Shown piece by piece: positions 1 to 10,482 of a stretch of DNA of 64,000 nucleotides. Location: NCBI RefSeq assembly GCF_037042905.1, contig NC_087251.1:39614373-39678372 (forward strand), read 5' to 3'. Under the pieces are notes generated by a model. The model had not been told where the DNA came from, did not search any database, and saw nothing but the letters and a program-made list of their open reading frames with translations. The stretch comes from Lytechinus pictus. Lineage: Eukaryota; Echinodermata; Echinoidea; Temnopleuroida; Toxopneustidae. Position 1 is the first letter of the stretch; each line of letters begins with the position of its first letter. Position numbers and translations under genes: made by a program.

Positions 1-240
1 TTGGTCCAACTTCAATGTGGTCTACACAACACTTGGTCTGTTACCAACTAAGTCTTATTGTCATTAATGGTAAATAGGCTACATGGCAATGACACCAAAT
101 GGTTAGTAGATGAACTGATTGAAGCCAACCTGGGAATAGACCAAACGAAATGTAGCCAAACTAGAATTAGACGATGTGGAATGAGTCCTTACAGAAAGTA
201 GAACAAAGTTGGTGTAGACCAAGTTGCAATGTACCACTGC
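1..240. repeat. Degenerate minisatellite of AGACCAAATGG type, with orientation switch (left part)
   Basis: Diverged short units resembling TAGACCAAATGGTNATTAGACGAA lie in a RASGRP intron. The first 60 bases read in the GGTC orientation (TTGGTCCAACTTC, TTGGTCTG). From about 100 on they read in the opposite GACC/GACG orientation (AATAGACCAAACGAAATG, TTAGACGATGTGG). The family and the orientation switch match the array at 13.59-13.95 kb. The left end is cut by the window. Confidence 0.6.
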
Positions 241-2409
241 TTCTAAACAATGTCTTCACTGGCTCTTCTGTTGTCACTCCCGTCCCATCCAGGGATGGCC
301 TGATCAGCAAGCAGGAGATGCAGTCCTACTTCGTGCGCGCCCACAGCCTGGCCCTCAGCACGAGCTTCAAGCACACCTTCAGCGTCCACACCTACTTCAG
401 CCCGACCTTCTGCGTCCACTGCACCGGCCTCCTCTGGGGGCTCATCAAGCAGGGGTACAAGTGCAAGATCTGCGGAGTCAACGCCCACAAGCACTGCAAG
501 GAGAGGGTCGTCATGGAGTGCCGCAGCAAGAAGTCCCTCGGCCTCAACGGCAGCATGGTCATGTCGTCCTCGGGCACGCAGTCGCCCACAGGGGGCGCCC
601 TGCAGCGGAGGCACACGATGGACGGTGGGGGTCCCATCATGAATGGAATGAATGGGCTAAATGGGCACAAGGAAACAAATGGCAGTAAGTGAAATAAGCA
701 TAGTATACCGGTATTGGTGCAAAGATACAATTATGTAGGCCTAATGTACTTTTCATTTATTGCTATTCACATGAACGCAAATCTATGTAGATTTTATTTT
801 TCATAATCACGCTTTGTTGAACATGTTCACCTTGCCAGAATATTGTTTTAGAAGGTAGTAGTACATAGATGAAAGATGATATGATATAAGATGCATACGA
901 TTGAAAGATTAAGATTACTATTATAGAATCTCGACAGTAATACTTACATATTGGTATTTAAAAAAATATTTGATTTTTTTGGTGGAATGTGTATCAATGA
1001 TAATTACCAATGTCAGGATCATTCTATATGAATCAGATTCAGGAAAACACCCTTCATTTTTATGATCAATTTAATGGAATAAATTTGAATGAGTGTTATG
1101 AATGTGAATTGCATCATTGCAGTGTTGTGCAATTTAAAAAAAAATTGAATGTTAATTTTTCCCATTTCCACCATCCCTTAGCAACTAAAACTAAGAACAT
1201 GTCCTGGGAAGACAAGAGACGGATCTCACTCCGTCAGAAGACACGTCTGATCGAGACCGCCACACAGACGGAAGACCTTATACCCAACACCCCTCCAGAA
1301 TCAGACAAAGAATCAGAAGAACATGAGATGGAGGTCGACCAGGGGCACGACCATGGTGGAATCATCTGTGATGGACGACGGTTAAGTGAACTCAGTGAGG
1401 ATGAGAGTACGAGTAGTTTTGGCGACCACGGAAGCACGGCAGGAAGTGATTCAAGCGTCTTCTTGAGGTCGCCGAAGCCCGATTTGAAAGAGAAATTGAT
1501 GATGGCTGAAAGGGTGAGACTAATAAGACCTTGGTTTGCTTGAAGTCTTGGTAGAAATTACTCTAAAATAATTTAACATCAGGAATATATTTTGAGTGAT
1601 GTAGTTAAGAAAAAAAAATGTAACAAATTTTGTTGGACTTAATTGTGCTTTTAGGTATGTACACTATATCCTTTGATTCCATGGAATATGTACAGCCTAC
1701 CTCCTATTTGCGGAACCTTTCTAAAATGATTTTAATCTGTTTTCTAGTTCGTATGAAAAATTGTAATGCCCTCATATTAAGTGAAGTAAGAATGGAGAAA
1801 AATAGGGGTTGACGTACAAAAAAATTGATTATTTTATATTGCTCATTTATTTTCCTGGTAACATTAATTTTAAAGTCTGTCATATCCATGGTGATTTATT
1901 TTTCAAAACCTGAATGATGGCTGTACTGATATGTAATGAAATGTGTTATAAAGGTACAGTATTGACCTTACATTTTCAAAGGTAAATGCATTTCATTTCC
2001 AAAAAAAACAGTAGACTCCCCTTTCTAAAAGTTGAATAGAAATATATAGGGATGTCATTTTCATTCAGACATTTTCGAACAATTTTTTTTTTTTGGCCAT
2101 ACGTATAAAGCATCTTTTTCATGCAGGAAAGGGGTCATTGTAGATTATTTTCACACTTTTTAATCTATTCTATGTGGCATCCCATTACATAGTACCTTCC
2201 CCCTGACACCTCTCAATTGCTTATTCTATTATCGGCAGGATCGGGACTCGCTGCGGGCCGAAAACAACAGACTGAAAGAAGAGATGAAGGGAATCAATAT
2301 GAAGAACCAGCAGTTAGAACACCAGTTAGAAATGGTCAAGAGACATACGGTGTCATTTATTATTGACCAAATGGACTCGATTCATGTGCAGAAAGACACG
2401 ACAGTCTAG
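1..2409 (+). CDS. RASGRP: RasGRP-family guanine nucleotide exchange factor, 3' portion (spliced, partial)
   Basis: The C-terminal part of a Ras guanyl-releasing protein, which couples diacylglycerol and calcium signals to Ras or Rap activation at membranes. Three exons are visible, 293-684, 1182-1513 and 2239-2409, and their splice phases agree throughout. They encode about 298 residues. In order these hold the end of an EF hand (DGLISKQEM), a C1 zinc domain with the full H-x12-C-x2-C-x13-C-x2-C-x4-H-x2-C-x7-C pattern, a Ser/acidic linker containing ISLRQKT and TATQTED (compare ISLRLKR and KATQTES of vertebrate RasGRP1), and a C-terminal coiled coil. The catalytic CDC25 and REM domains must lie upstream of the window. 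The paralogue cannot be assigned; RasGRP1/3-like is favoured by the coiled-coil tail. The protein ends DTTV, a class I PDZ-ligand pattern. Confidence 0.9.
293..684 (+). CDS. RASGRP: RASGRP exon: EF-hand end and C1 domain
   Basis: The exon starts after the acceptor AG at 291-292, which follows a C/T-rich tract, with its first base completing a codon. It ends before the donor GTAAGT at 685, one base into a codon. The C1 domain covers 372-521. It keeps the Pro before the first Cys pair (SPTFC) and the Gly and Gln positions (GLIKQGY) typical of diacylglycerol-binding C1 domains. Codons are strongly G/C-ending, unlike the AT-rich flanks. A Ser/Gly-rich tail follows the domain. Confidence 0.9.
685..1181 (+). 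other. RASGRP intron
   Basis: AT-rich intron between the C1 exon and the linker exon. No repeat or element is recognised in it. Confidence 0.8.
1182..1513 (+). CDS. RASGRP: RASGRP exon: linker with TATQTE motif
   Basis: The acceptor AG ends at 1181 behind a strong pyrimidine tract (1156-1179), and the donor GTGAG is at 1514. The exon enters with two bases to complete a codon, matching the previous exon, and leaves in phase 0. The product is a low-complexity acidic/Ser-rich linker containing SWEDKRRISL and ETATQTEDLIPNTPPESDKE. This corresponds to the region between the C1 domain and the coiled coil in RasGRP1. The frame is also open upstream of the acceptor, but that stretch is intronic. Confidence 0.85.
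1514..2238 (+). other. RASGRP intron
   Basis: AT-rich intron with short poly-A and poly-T runs and a pyrimidine-rich end before the acceptor at 2238. Nothing else is recognised. Confidence 0.8.
2239..2409 (+). CDS. RASGRP: RASGRP terminal exon: C-terminal coiled coil
   Basis: The exon follows acceptor TCGGCAG (ends 2238), enters in phase 0, and runs 56 codons to TAG at 2407-2409. It begins RDSLRAENNRLKEEMKG and shows heptad hydrophobics, like the DNDALK...KNHVLAQME tail of RasGRP1. The last residues QKDTTV fit a class I PDZ ligand (Thr at -2, Val at 0). The codons for this tail recur as a degenerate tandem repeat in the 3'UTR. Confidence 0.88.
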   Translation, partial: DRDSLRAENNRLKEEMKGINMKNQQLEHQLEMVKRHTVSFIIDQMDSIHVQKDTTV

Positions 2410-2795
2410 AGGTTCAGTGTAACCAGGACACACTTTTTTTATGCAGAAAGACACTACTATCTAAAGGTTGTTTCCAGGGGAGCATTTCATGAAAGGACTT
2501 GATGGACATGTTATGCGACAAGCCCTGTTTTATCCGACAGTTGCCATAGAAACAGTGCTTCTCGGTCAATCAGAGGAAATTTTTCAGATCCGACAACTTG
2601 TCGGACAACAATGTTGACGAAATGCTCCCCAGGACCCACCTCATCTGCAGAAAGATACTACTGTATAAAGGTTGTGACGACCATGACGAACAACCATTAC
2701 CATTGACAGGAAGATAGCATCATCTAGAAGTGGTGACCTGAGCAAACAACCCAACAACATAATACTGTCAACAGAAGAATATTACTGTTTTGAGG
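2389..2795 (+). repeat. Tandem repeat copying the last RASGRP codons
   Basis: The terminal codons and stop (2389-2415) recur at 2444-2469, 2648-2673, 2707-2732 and more weakly at 2772-2797. In the original frame the copies read QKDTTI-stop, QKDTTV-stop, QEDSII-stop and QKNITVL. Spacings are 55, 204 (about 46 without the inserted MITE), 59 and 65 bp. Copies 2 and 3 each sit behind a pyrimidine tract ending GCAG. Confidence 0.65.
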
Positions 2796-4130
2796 TGGTA
2801 TCAGCGTCAGTACATAACCAGTAATGATAATCAATTAATAAGCTTATTAATTATCATTTATGATAGTGATGATTATTCCAATTATCAATTGTAATACGGA
2901 CATGGTGATATTGAAACCCTTTATTTGAAAGAATCATCTCAATAGTGATAAAATGCCAGCAGCACCAGATTTATGATTTTGTTAAACTTGCCCCCAATAA
3001 TGCAAGAAAATTAGGAAAAAATCAGAAGAGCGCCCTTGATGTTTTAAAGAAGGGAGGTAGACTCACAAGGTCTTGGTGAAAGGAAGATGCTCTGTAGATT
3101 GATGAAAATATTCTCCAACTTCAATGAATGAATACATCAAAATAGTTTTAAAAACTTGTGAATAACATTGGAAACAAACTTTGTTACTCGGACCGGAACT
3201 TTTGGAATCCACTTATTGCATCGAGAAGGTCTTCCTACATTGTAGAGTGGAAGTGAGTTTGGTATCCAGATCGACTCTGAAACTGGAGACGTTCATAGAA
3301 CAACCCCACTGATGACACCCTTCAAATTATGCACATCTTGTCAATGCTGCTACTGAATATTTTGATGGATATTATTGTATGAAACCAACCAGTTTATTTT
3401 CTTAAAAACTGTGGGAAAACACAATCTTGTAAGTTTCCGTCAGCTTGCACAAAACTTTGCTACTATTCTAGTGAGGCTTATAGCGGTTTCAATGTAGACA
3501 TCAGAGACTGAAACAGAAATTTCCAGGAGGCAATTTCTTTTAAGACAGGTCGATAAGCTGAAGTCTGTCGCTTATGGTTCTATAGGTTTCGGAACACCCT
3601 TGTTGACCTTTTTTGAAAGACCCGTACCAGTGTCGACCACCATCACTCCTACCATGTGACCTACTGTTCAACACTACAAAAGCAAATAAGATTGACCACA
3701 TTTTGATGTTCTACTAGAACATAACTTATGCATATTCTTCGATGCCTTGTACATAAGATGCAAAAGCATTCAGTGTCCTAAAGAATGTCTTGACTTGTGG
3801 CATATCTAAACCAAGTGCTTTGAAAAACTAGAAGAAAAACCGCGGATGTTGATACAGTCACAGGCCGGAGAGACACTTTTACTTCATTTTGCTCTCATAT
3901 TACCAACAAAGACATGAGCTATTGTCCAAATGTCAATTGCCCATACATCGACGAGTAGTAGGGAATGTATATGTTTGGATGTTTACAACAGTAACTGGAT
4001 CTACGTAGCCTGCGAAACAGATGTATTTTCCACTGATAACCAAAAGGATATGGGGTAGTACACAAGCTAGAAAAACACCACAATGGCTCTTAACAATAAG
4101 AGATGTCTCAAAATATGCATGAATAAAACA
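2410..4130 (+). other. Probable RASGRP 3'UTR
   Basis: Sequence downstream of the RASGRP stop with no recognisable coding exon. It holds a degenerate 46-65 bp tandem repeat (2389-2790) interrupted by a MITE (2474-2632). A candidate polyadenylation signal AATAAA is at 4122-4127, with an ATTAAA-type signal further on near 4298. The true transcript end cannot be fixed from sequence alone. Confidence 0.4.
2474..2632. mobile_element. MITE with terminal inverted repeat CCAGGGGAGCATTTC
   Basis: The left end CCAGGGGAGCATTTC is matched by an inverted GAAATGCTCCCCAGG at the right end. The internal part also folds (TCCGACAAC against GTTGTCGGA). There is no coding capacity. It interrupts the 3'UTR tandem repeat, so it inserted after that array formed. 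A related copy is at 41109-41248. Confidence 0.7.
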
Positions 4131-5707
4131 TTCTTCCCACGACAATAGCAATTGGTTGCACAATGAGGCTGTCAAATGTTCCATATTTATTTGATTCTCT
4201 TTGAAATTAAATAATTCCTGACAAGACTATTTTTTTGTAAGATTCATTTTTATCATTCTAGATGCTGCAGTATGAAATGGTGGCATTTTATGCTTAATTA
4301 AAGAATTGAATTCATGTAAATATATCTTACCTCGTAAGCAAGGAATAAGTACTGCTAAACACAGAGAAAACAGAAAATCTCAAAGTATGTTTTTTATATT
4401 AACTTATTAGATGATCACTTTATTCTATATCTGTTTTTGAAGGAATATGTTCTTTCTTTGCTTGAGACAAACAGGGAACAAATTATTTTGTGTAGGAGCA
4501 TGCTTCACATTCACACACACACACACACACACACTTGTATTTGTAATGGCGGCTAAATGGGGGCAGTTATAACAAAAACTCCTGTATAACCACATGGAGG
4601 TGGGGACACACACTCCTGTGTTCTTCATGCATGTGAGGACCTTTGTGTATGTGAATACAATGTGAATACATTTTGCGTCATTTCTAACATTCTGTAGCAC
4701 CATCTGACATTCAGTTAGCAGCCATTAGAGTAGCCCCAAAAACAGGGATTGTCCCCATTTTCGGAAACATCCTCAGTTTGATAGTGGAGAGTCAAACTGC
4801 GTCTCTTGGTTATAACACACTACAGATGCACACAACACTCGTTGTACACAGCTGAATCGGGTGATCATGAATAAGAATTCTCACAATGTCACTACTTGCC
4901 ACTGCATTATTTGGTTAACGTGCTGCACGCATCCAACATACAGAGTCTTTTGGAAGTGTAAGAATTGTTCCTTTACAATTATGTACATACGCAGCTTTAT
5001 TCAAGTCTGAACATATGGTCCACATCCACTGTCATGCAATGCAGTCTCTTCATTACTGGTACTTTATAAACTATACATTTACTATCTGCCAAGTTCTAAC
5101 GCGCAAACATATATGTGTGAGTAATTTTTTTTTAAAGAAAGTGCTGCATCAGTGAAATTCAAGGTATTTTTCAATATTATTCAAAGATAAATCATTGATG
5201 TCCTTATGAATATATCATTTAATTGGACCAAGGAATATAATCTCTTCTACATCTACAATAAAATAGATGGTAGAAAAGGGCTTTCTCCATATTTCTTTAT
5301 ATATTCATTTCAAGTTCATGAAATGATTGTATTTAAACATTCCATCTTGCATGTGCTTCATCATATAATTTCTTTTGCACTTCGATGGTTACGTTATTAC
5401 TTTGTTATTATTCTATATGATTTAATTATTCTATTTTTAATGAAGGGTCATCCTATTCAAAGACTTGTTTCGCTGAAAGATTGTGTAGTTAGATTTGTGG
5501 GAAAATGTAGGATTTTAATTGATGACCAAATCAAAGAATGAATAAATTTTCATCTATTTTAATACATTTGAGGAAGAACTTTGGTTGCTTTGCAAAACGA
5601 ATGGGCCTGAAGTAGCATTTTGAATGAAATAATGACAAGTGGACAGATATTATTACAGACAGTAAGAATCTGACGTATATGTTGACAAGGAGTGTCAGAT
5701 TTTGAAA
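4131..5707. other. Intergenic, no gene seen
   Basis: AT-rich DNA with a (CA)n microsatellite at 4511-4534. A 111-codon AT-rich open frame at 5206-5541 has biased, non-conserved composition and is not taken as a gene. Confidence 0.6.
4511..4534 (+). repeat. (CA)n microsatellite
   Basis: About twelve uninterrupted CA units. Confidence 0.95.
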
Positions 5708-5709
5708 TA

Positions 5710-6363
5710 TACAGTTGAGGCCAGAAGTTTACATACACCCAGGAAAAAAAAAAAAGTTGACACTTACCAAACATCATATAGTTTACTGTATCTTATAAAA
5801 TATTTGTACCATCATGACGAATTTGATATCAAACAAATGAGTATGTCATGCTCCTTCATCACATTGCTTTGTCATCAGGAGCTGAAAAATATTTAAGTGT
5901 CATTTTTTTCCTCAAAATCTTTATATTTTAGACAAATTAAAAATAAAAACTTGACAAAAACATTTCATATTTGTGCTAGTTACTTCTTAACACAAACATT
6001 TCAGATTACACTTTTTTGTTCAGTGGTGACATATCATGATAGAAAATGTAATAAAAATCATATCATAGATTTGACATTTATATATTTCTATGAAACAATG
6101 TTTGAAAATATAACAAACAATAGAATACATTTGGCACAAATATTCCTTTTTTTTTCTTCAAAGAAAATTCCACCAGAAATATACTTTAATCCCAACAGCA
6201 TCCCAATCATGTGAAATAACTGATTACGCTCTTTCGTTTGATTCCAAATTCGTCATGGTAGTATTTATAGTTCTCAAGATATAGTCAATTTTACGATGTT
6301 TGGCAAGCAAACAAATTTCACTGAATTACTTTAGATGTATGTAAACTTTTGGCCTCAACTGTG
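5710..6363. mobile_element. Tc1/mariner-type non-autonomous element
   Basis: The left end reads ACAGTTGAGGCCAGAAGTTT followed by ACATAC. The right end holds the inverted match GTATGTAAACTTTTGGCCTCAACTG. This closely resembles the terminal repeats of the Tc1/Sleeping Beauty group (CAGTTGAAGTCGGAAGTTTACATAC). TA dinucleotides flank both ends (5708-5709 and 6364-6365), the expected target site. The 654-bp interior is AT-rich and no DDE transposase is recognisable in either strand, so this is a deletion derivative or MITE. Confidence 0.85.
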
Positions 6364-6409
6364 TATCAGTAGAGATAGCTAACCCTAAACCTATTTACTG
6401 ACCAGGACA

Positions 6410-7610
6410 ATTTAACAGACATATTGACAGACAAAGGGAGAATTGGACAGACATCATGAGAGATAAAATTACACATCAAGAGATACAGACATGTTGATTA
6501 CACAATTAGAACTGGACAGATATATTAAGAGAAGGTTGCATACTAACAGAGACTGGCATATTGACAGAGACAGTGACAAAGGCAGTGAACTTGATAAACC
6601 TATCAACAGACAATGTCAGTTGAAGAGACATATTGACAGAAGCAATGAGAATTGGACAGACACTTTGAGAAATGGACAGATGTATTTACATAAGCAACGA
6701 GAATTGGGCATACATATTGACAGACAGTGAGAAATGGATAGGCATATTGACAGACACACTTAAGAAATGGACATTGACAGACAGTGAAAATTGGACAGAC
6801 ATATTGAGAAGAAACAGTGAGAAATGGACAGACATAAAAAAACACAGTGAGAATTGAACAGACACAATGACAGACACAGTTAACAATTGACGTATACACT
6901 GACAGAGACTGAGAATTGGACGAACATATTATCAGACACAGTGAGAATTGGACAGACACATTGACTCTTCAGGAGATACAGACATATTGTTAGACGCATT
7001 GAGAACTAGAAAGTTATATTGAGAGAAAATTACATACCAAGAGACTGACATATTAATAGAGACAGACATATGGAGAGAGTAACTCATGTATATTGATATA
7101 CATGTAGACTGGCATGTTGTCATGCTGACAGACAGTGACAAACAGACAAATTGACAGAGACAGTCAACTTGATAAACCTATCAACAGACAATGTCAATTG
7201 AGGAGATAAATTGACAGAGGGATTGAAAATTGGACAGACAAAGTGAGAATGGGACAGGCATATTGACAGACACAGTGAGAATTGGACAGACATATTAACA
7301 TTTGCAGTGAGATTTGGACAGACATATTGTCAGAGATAGTGAGAAATGGACAGACATATTGACAGACACAGTAAGAAATTGACAGGCACAGTGTGAAACG
7401 AACAAATATATCGTTGTCAAACACGGTAAGAAATGGAAAGACATATTGACATAGTGAGAAATGGACAGAAATATTGACAGACACAGTCAGAAATTGGTAG
7501 ACATATTGATAGACGCAGTGAGATATTGACAGACAGTGATAATTCGAAAGGCATATTGACAGACAAAGTGAAAATTGACATACACAGTGAGAAATAGATA
7601 GTGTGTGCAT
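6410..7610 (+). repeat. Degenerate ATTGGACAGACATATTGACAGAC minisatellite, block 1
   Basis: Dozens of imperfect units of about 30-33 bp built from the words GGACAGACATATTGACAGAC and AGTGAGAATT, all in the same orientation. Because the unit is near a multiple of three, long open frames rich in Cys, Val and Ser appear on the minus strand. They track the repeat and are not believed to be genes. Confidence 0.92.
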
Positions 7611-7616
7611 TTGAGT

Positions 7617-7725
7617 TTTGTCAGACGTGTATCAATCAGATATGATTATTTACATCTGGGACTGACCTTTAACGTCACCATCCGAAAGACGTGACCAGGG
7701 CTCGAACCTCTGCATACAGAGGGGA
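7617..7725 (-). mobile_element. SINE fragment with B-box-like and conserved core-like sequence
   Basis: On the minus strand this reads AGGTTCGAGCCCTGGTCACG (Pol III B-box-like GGTTCGAGCCC), then TTTCGGATGGTGACGTTAAA and GGTCAGTCCC. The second part resembles the widely shared 3' core domain of metazoan tRNA-SINEs, named from memory and unverified. It splits the minisatellite. Confidence 0.55.
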
Positions 7726-7840
7726 AAATAAGTTGTGTATAACTTTATGCCTACTTCCAAGGTAAATCCAGGGTAAATCAATTTGTAACTTCTGCACATA
7801 GCTTGGATTACAGGCGCACGCCACAACGCCCAGTTAAAAT
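7725..7840. other. Spacer between SINE fragment and minisatellite
   Basis: Short unique AT-rich sequence; nothing recognised. Confidence 0.5.
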
Positions 7841-8030
7841 AGACATATTGAGAGACACTGTAAAAATTGGACAGGCATATGGACAGAGATTTAACATATC
7901 AACAGAGACTGACATATTGTCAGAGACAAAGATATTGACAGAGGAAATGACATATATTACCGTTGAAAATGACATATTGACAGAGAGAAATGTATTAACA
8001 GACATTGTAAACATTGGACAGAAACAAACC
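7840..8030 (+). repeat. Degenerate GACATATTGACAGAG minisatellite, block 2
   Basis: The same units and orientation as block 1, continuing after the SINE fragment and ending where the foldback element starts. Confidence 0.88.
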
Positions 8031-9117
8031 AGTCAGACCGCAGGTCCCTATGCTAATGAGCAAAAAGGCCAGATTCATCCAAATCATCTCGTGGCTGAAT
8101 CCTCCTCCTTGCAAAATCTCGTGATTCGTGAGATTTTCTTTCTCTAAGAATTTACCTGTTTTAACCTCAAGTTAAATGAAATATTATTACACCATCAGAT
8201 AGAGTAAAAGTTACTCTTTCATATTGGTCATTTATTTTGTATACAATATTTTGTTAAATAAGTAAATTTCTGGCCTGAAAATGTGCCTTAAAACTGAATT
8301 TTCTTCCTCTGTTTTCTTTTGCAAATTGTGCAAAACTTTTTATTTTGAGCCTCAATGATATTTATATCACCATAAAGCTGAACTTCTGTACTTTCTCACA
8401 ATGCCAATTTTGATATGCGGCACCTTTTAATCGGGTCAAGATCACACTTTTCCCACCAAGGTACAAGACGAGATTTCTGAAATTTTGCACTTGCAAGAAA
8501 TCCAGAGTTCTGATTGGCTGGATAAGGTTCACAGAACAACAGGCGCGGGGTATTTGAGGAGATTACCACATGGGAAGTGTGACCTTCCCACGAACCCAGG
8601 CACTGGAACCGTTGGAATTTGCCATTGTGTGGTCTCTTTGACCAATCAGAGAGCAGTATTCTTGTTTTCAAGCTGCTTTATGTACCTGGCAAATGAAAAG
8701 TGTGATCTTGACCCGATTAAACCAATTCTTATTTTGAAACCTATATCATTTTAAAGCATACATATTCAGCTTTATCATGATATAAAAATCATTTGGGCTC
8801 AAACAAAAGTAAAGTGTGAAAATAGCAGCTTTTGTCAGGTAAAAATATTTATTTTGTAGCATATTTTAGATTAAAATTTTAACCTATATTACAAAATCTT
8901 TGAATAAATCCAAACACATGACCTGAAAGAATGATTCTTCTTCTTTACAATGGTACCAAATTCATGAAATTCGATGCACAATTAGAGCAGCAATGACCGA
9001 ATGAAAAGAGGTGTTTTGGTCCGCATCAAGCTCATTAAATATGCAAAACATCTCAAGTCATGAATATCACTTGGATGAAAGAAGCCACTTTCTTGGGACC
9101 TGCAGTCTGACTGAAAC
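8031..9117. mobile_element. Foldback DNA element inserted in the minisatellite
   Basis: The left end CAGTCAGACCGCAGGTCCC is mirrored at the right by GGGACCTGCAGTCTGACTG (one mismatch). Inside is a second inverted pair: AATCGGGTCAAGATCACACT near 8429-8448 against AAAGTGTGATCTTGACCCGA near 8697-8716. CCAATCAGA/TCTGATTGG words also pair. No transposase is seen. The minisatellite stops at one end and resumes past the other, which supports insertion. Confidence 0.75.
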
Positions 9118-9289
9118 TAACAGTCCTTGTGCTGTGTGACGGATAAAGACATATTGAAATAATTATAAGAAGAATTTGTGAGGAGTTCTCATATATTAAG
9201 ATGGACAATGACAACTACACAGATGACATTTTATCTGACATGAATGGTGAGTTTTTTGACAGGCACTTTGATCTATTCATTCGCAGAAC

Positions 9290-10245
9290 TGACAAAATAG
9301 TACAGATATTTTGAAATGGACAGATATATTGACAAGATGGGCCTATAGAATTGAACAGACATAATAGAAGAGACAAATATAATTGGACAGACATATTGGT
9401 AGAGACAGAGATAATTGAACAGACATATTGACAGAGACATGTAGAGTTGGCAGACATAGAATTAGATTAATATTTGACAGATTAAATAGTGGACAAACAT
9501 ACTGATCTACACAGAGAGAATTTGACAGACATATCACTGAGACATATTGGCAGAGATGAATGGAATTGGACAGACATTTTGAAAGGGACATAAAAAATTG
9601 AACAGACATATCAAATGACTCGGTGAGAATTAGACAGACATATTGACAGAGACATATAGAATTGGACAGACGCATTGACAGAGACTCAAAGAATTGGATA
9701 CACAAAGTCACCGACACACTATAAATTGGACAGCTCAGACATATTGGCTGACATAACAAGAGCTTTACAGACATTGACAGAGACATAGAATTGAAGAAAG
9801 GTATTGACCAATATCATGAGAACCGAACAGACATATTGACCGATACATGGAGACTTAACAGACATTGACAGAGATGTTTAGAATTTGACAGACATATTGA
9901 CTGACGGACAAAGCAGGACTCAACAGTCATGGAAAGAGACATATAACATTGGACAGACATATTGATTGACATAGCACGACTCGGACAAACATTGACAGAG
10001 ATGTATAGAATTGGAGAGACATACTGGCTGATACAATGAGACTCGGACAGACATTTACAGAGATGTGAAGAACTGGAGAGACATACTGAACAACACATAT
10101 TGGGAAAGACAGACGTAATGAAACAATGAGAATTCTTTAGACATTACTGAGATGATAAAAAGGGAATTACCATCGTGACATTGACAGATTGAGGCAATTA
10201 TAATAGACAGACATATGTTCATACAGACAATGAGACACATTAAGA
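9290..10245 (+). repeat. Degenerate ATTGGACAGACATATTGACAGAG minisatellite, block 3
   Basis: A continuation of the same repeat family in the same orientation, with the variant TTGACAGAGACATATAGAATT. The minus-strand open frames here come from the repeat. Confidence 0.9.
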
Positions 10246-10265
10246 CAAACCAAAGACATTGTTTC

Positions 10266-10482
10266 CTGGGAGGTGTTTCACAAAGATTCAAGTATGACTA
10301 AGGTCACACTTAAATGCCGACGCGTACATGATATGCAACGCGCAACTTATTGATCAATACGCAGTAGTGCGCGTCCTCTTGGCATGATCTGACCATGCAG
10401 TCACGCCTTTTATAATGCACGCAACTAGGTATTTAAGTACGGCTCTAATTCATACTTAAATCTTTGTGAAACACCCCCCAGG
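10266..10482. mobile_element. MITE with terminal repeat CTGGGAGGTGTTTCACAAAG
   Basis: The left end GGGAGGTGTTTCACAAAGATT is matched by an inverted AATCTTTGTGAAACACCCCCC at the right, with further pairing inside (AAGTATGACTAAGG region). It is non-coding and about 217 bp. It resembles in style the GGGTGTTTCATAAAG elements at 19.0-19.4 kb. Confidence 0.75.

Noticed and set aside
174-292. ATG at 174 as a RASGRP start
   Set aside because: It lies in intron and minisatellite sequence before a good acceptor at 292; the protein requires upstream exons for the EF hand and catalytic domains.
243-730. Other-frame ORFs over the RASGRP C1 exon
   Set aside because: Shadows of the GC-rich coding exon; only the frame with the C1 cysteine pattern is real.
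5206-5541. 111-codon ORF as a membrane protein gene
   Set aside because: AT-rich, hydrophobic by composition, no recognisable family, no splice or promoter support.
6603-7610. Long minus-strand open frames rich in Cys, Val, Ser (for example 118 and 138 codons)
   Set aside because: They follow the degenerate minisatellite, whose unit is near a multiple of three; no conserved domain and no splice context.
9343-10098. Minus-strand frames of 147 and 94 codons
   Set aside because: Same minisatellite artefact as block 1.
6410-10245. CRISPR-like array of short repeats
   Set aside because: Repeats are degenerate, head to tail without unique spacers, and the genome is clearly eukaryotic.
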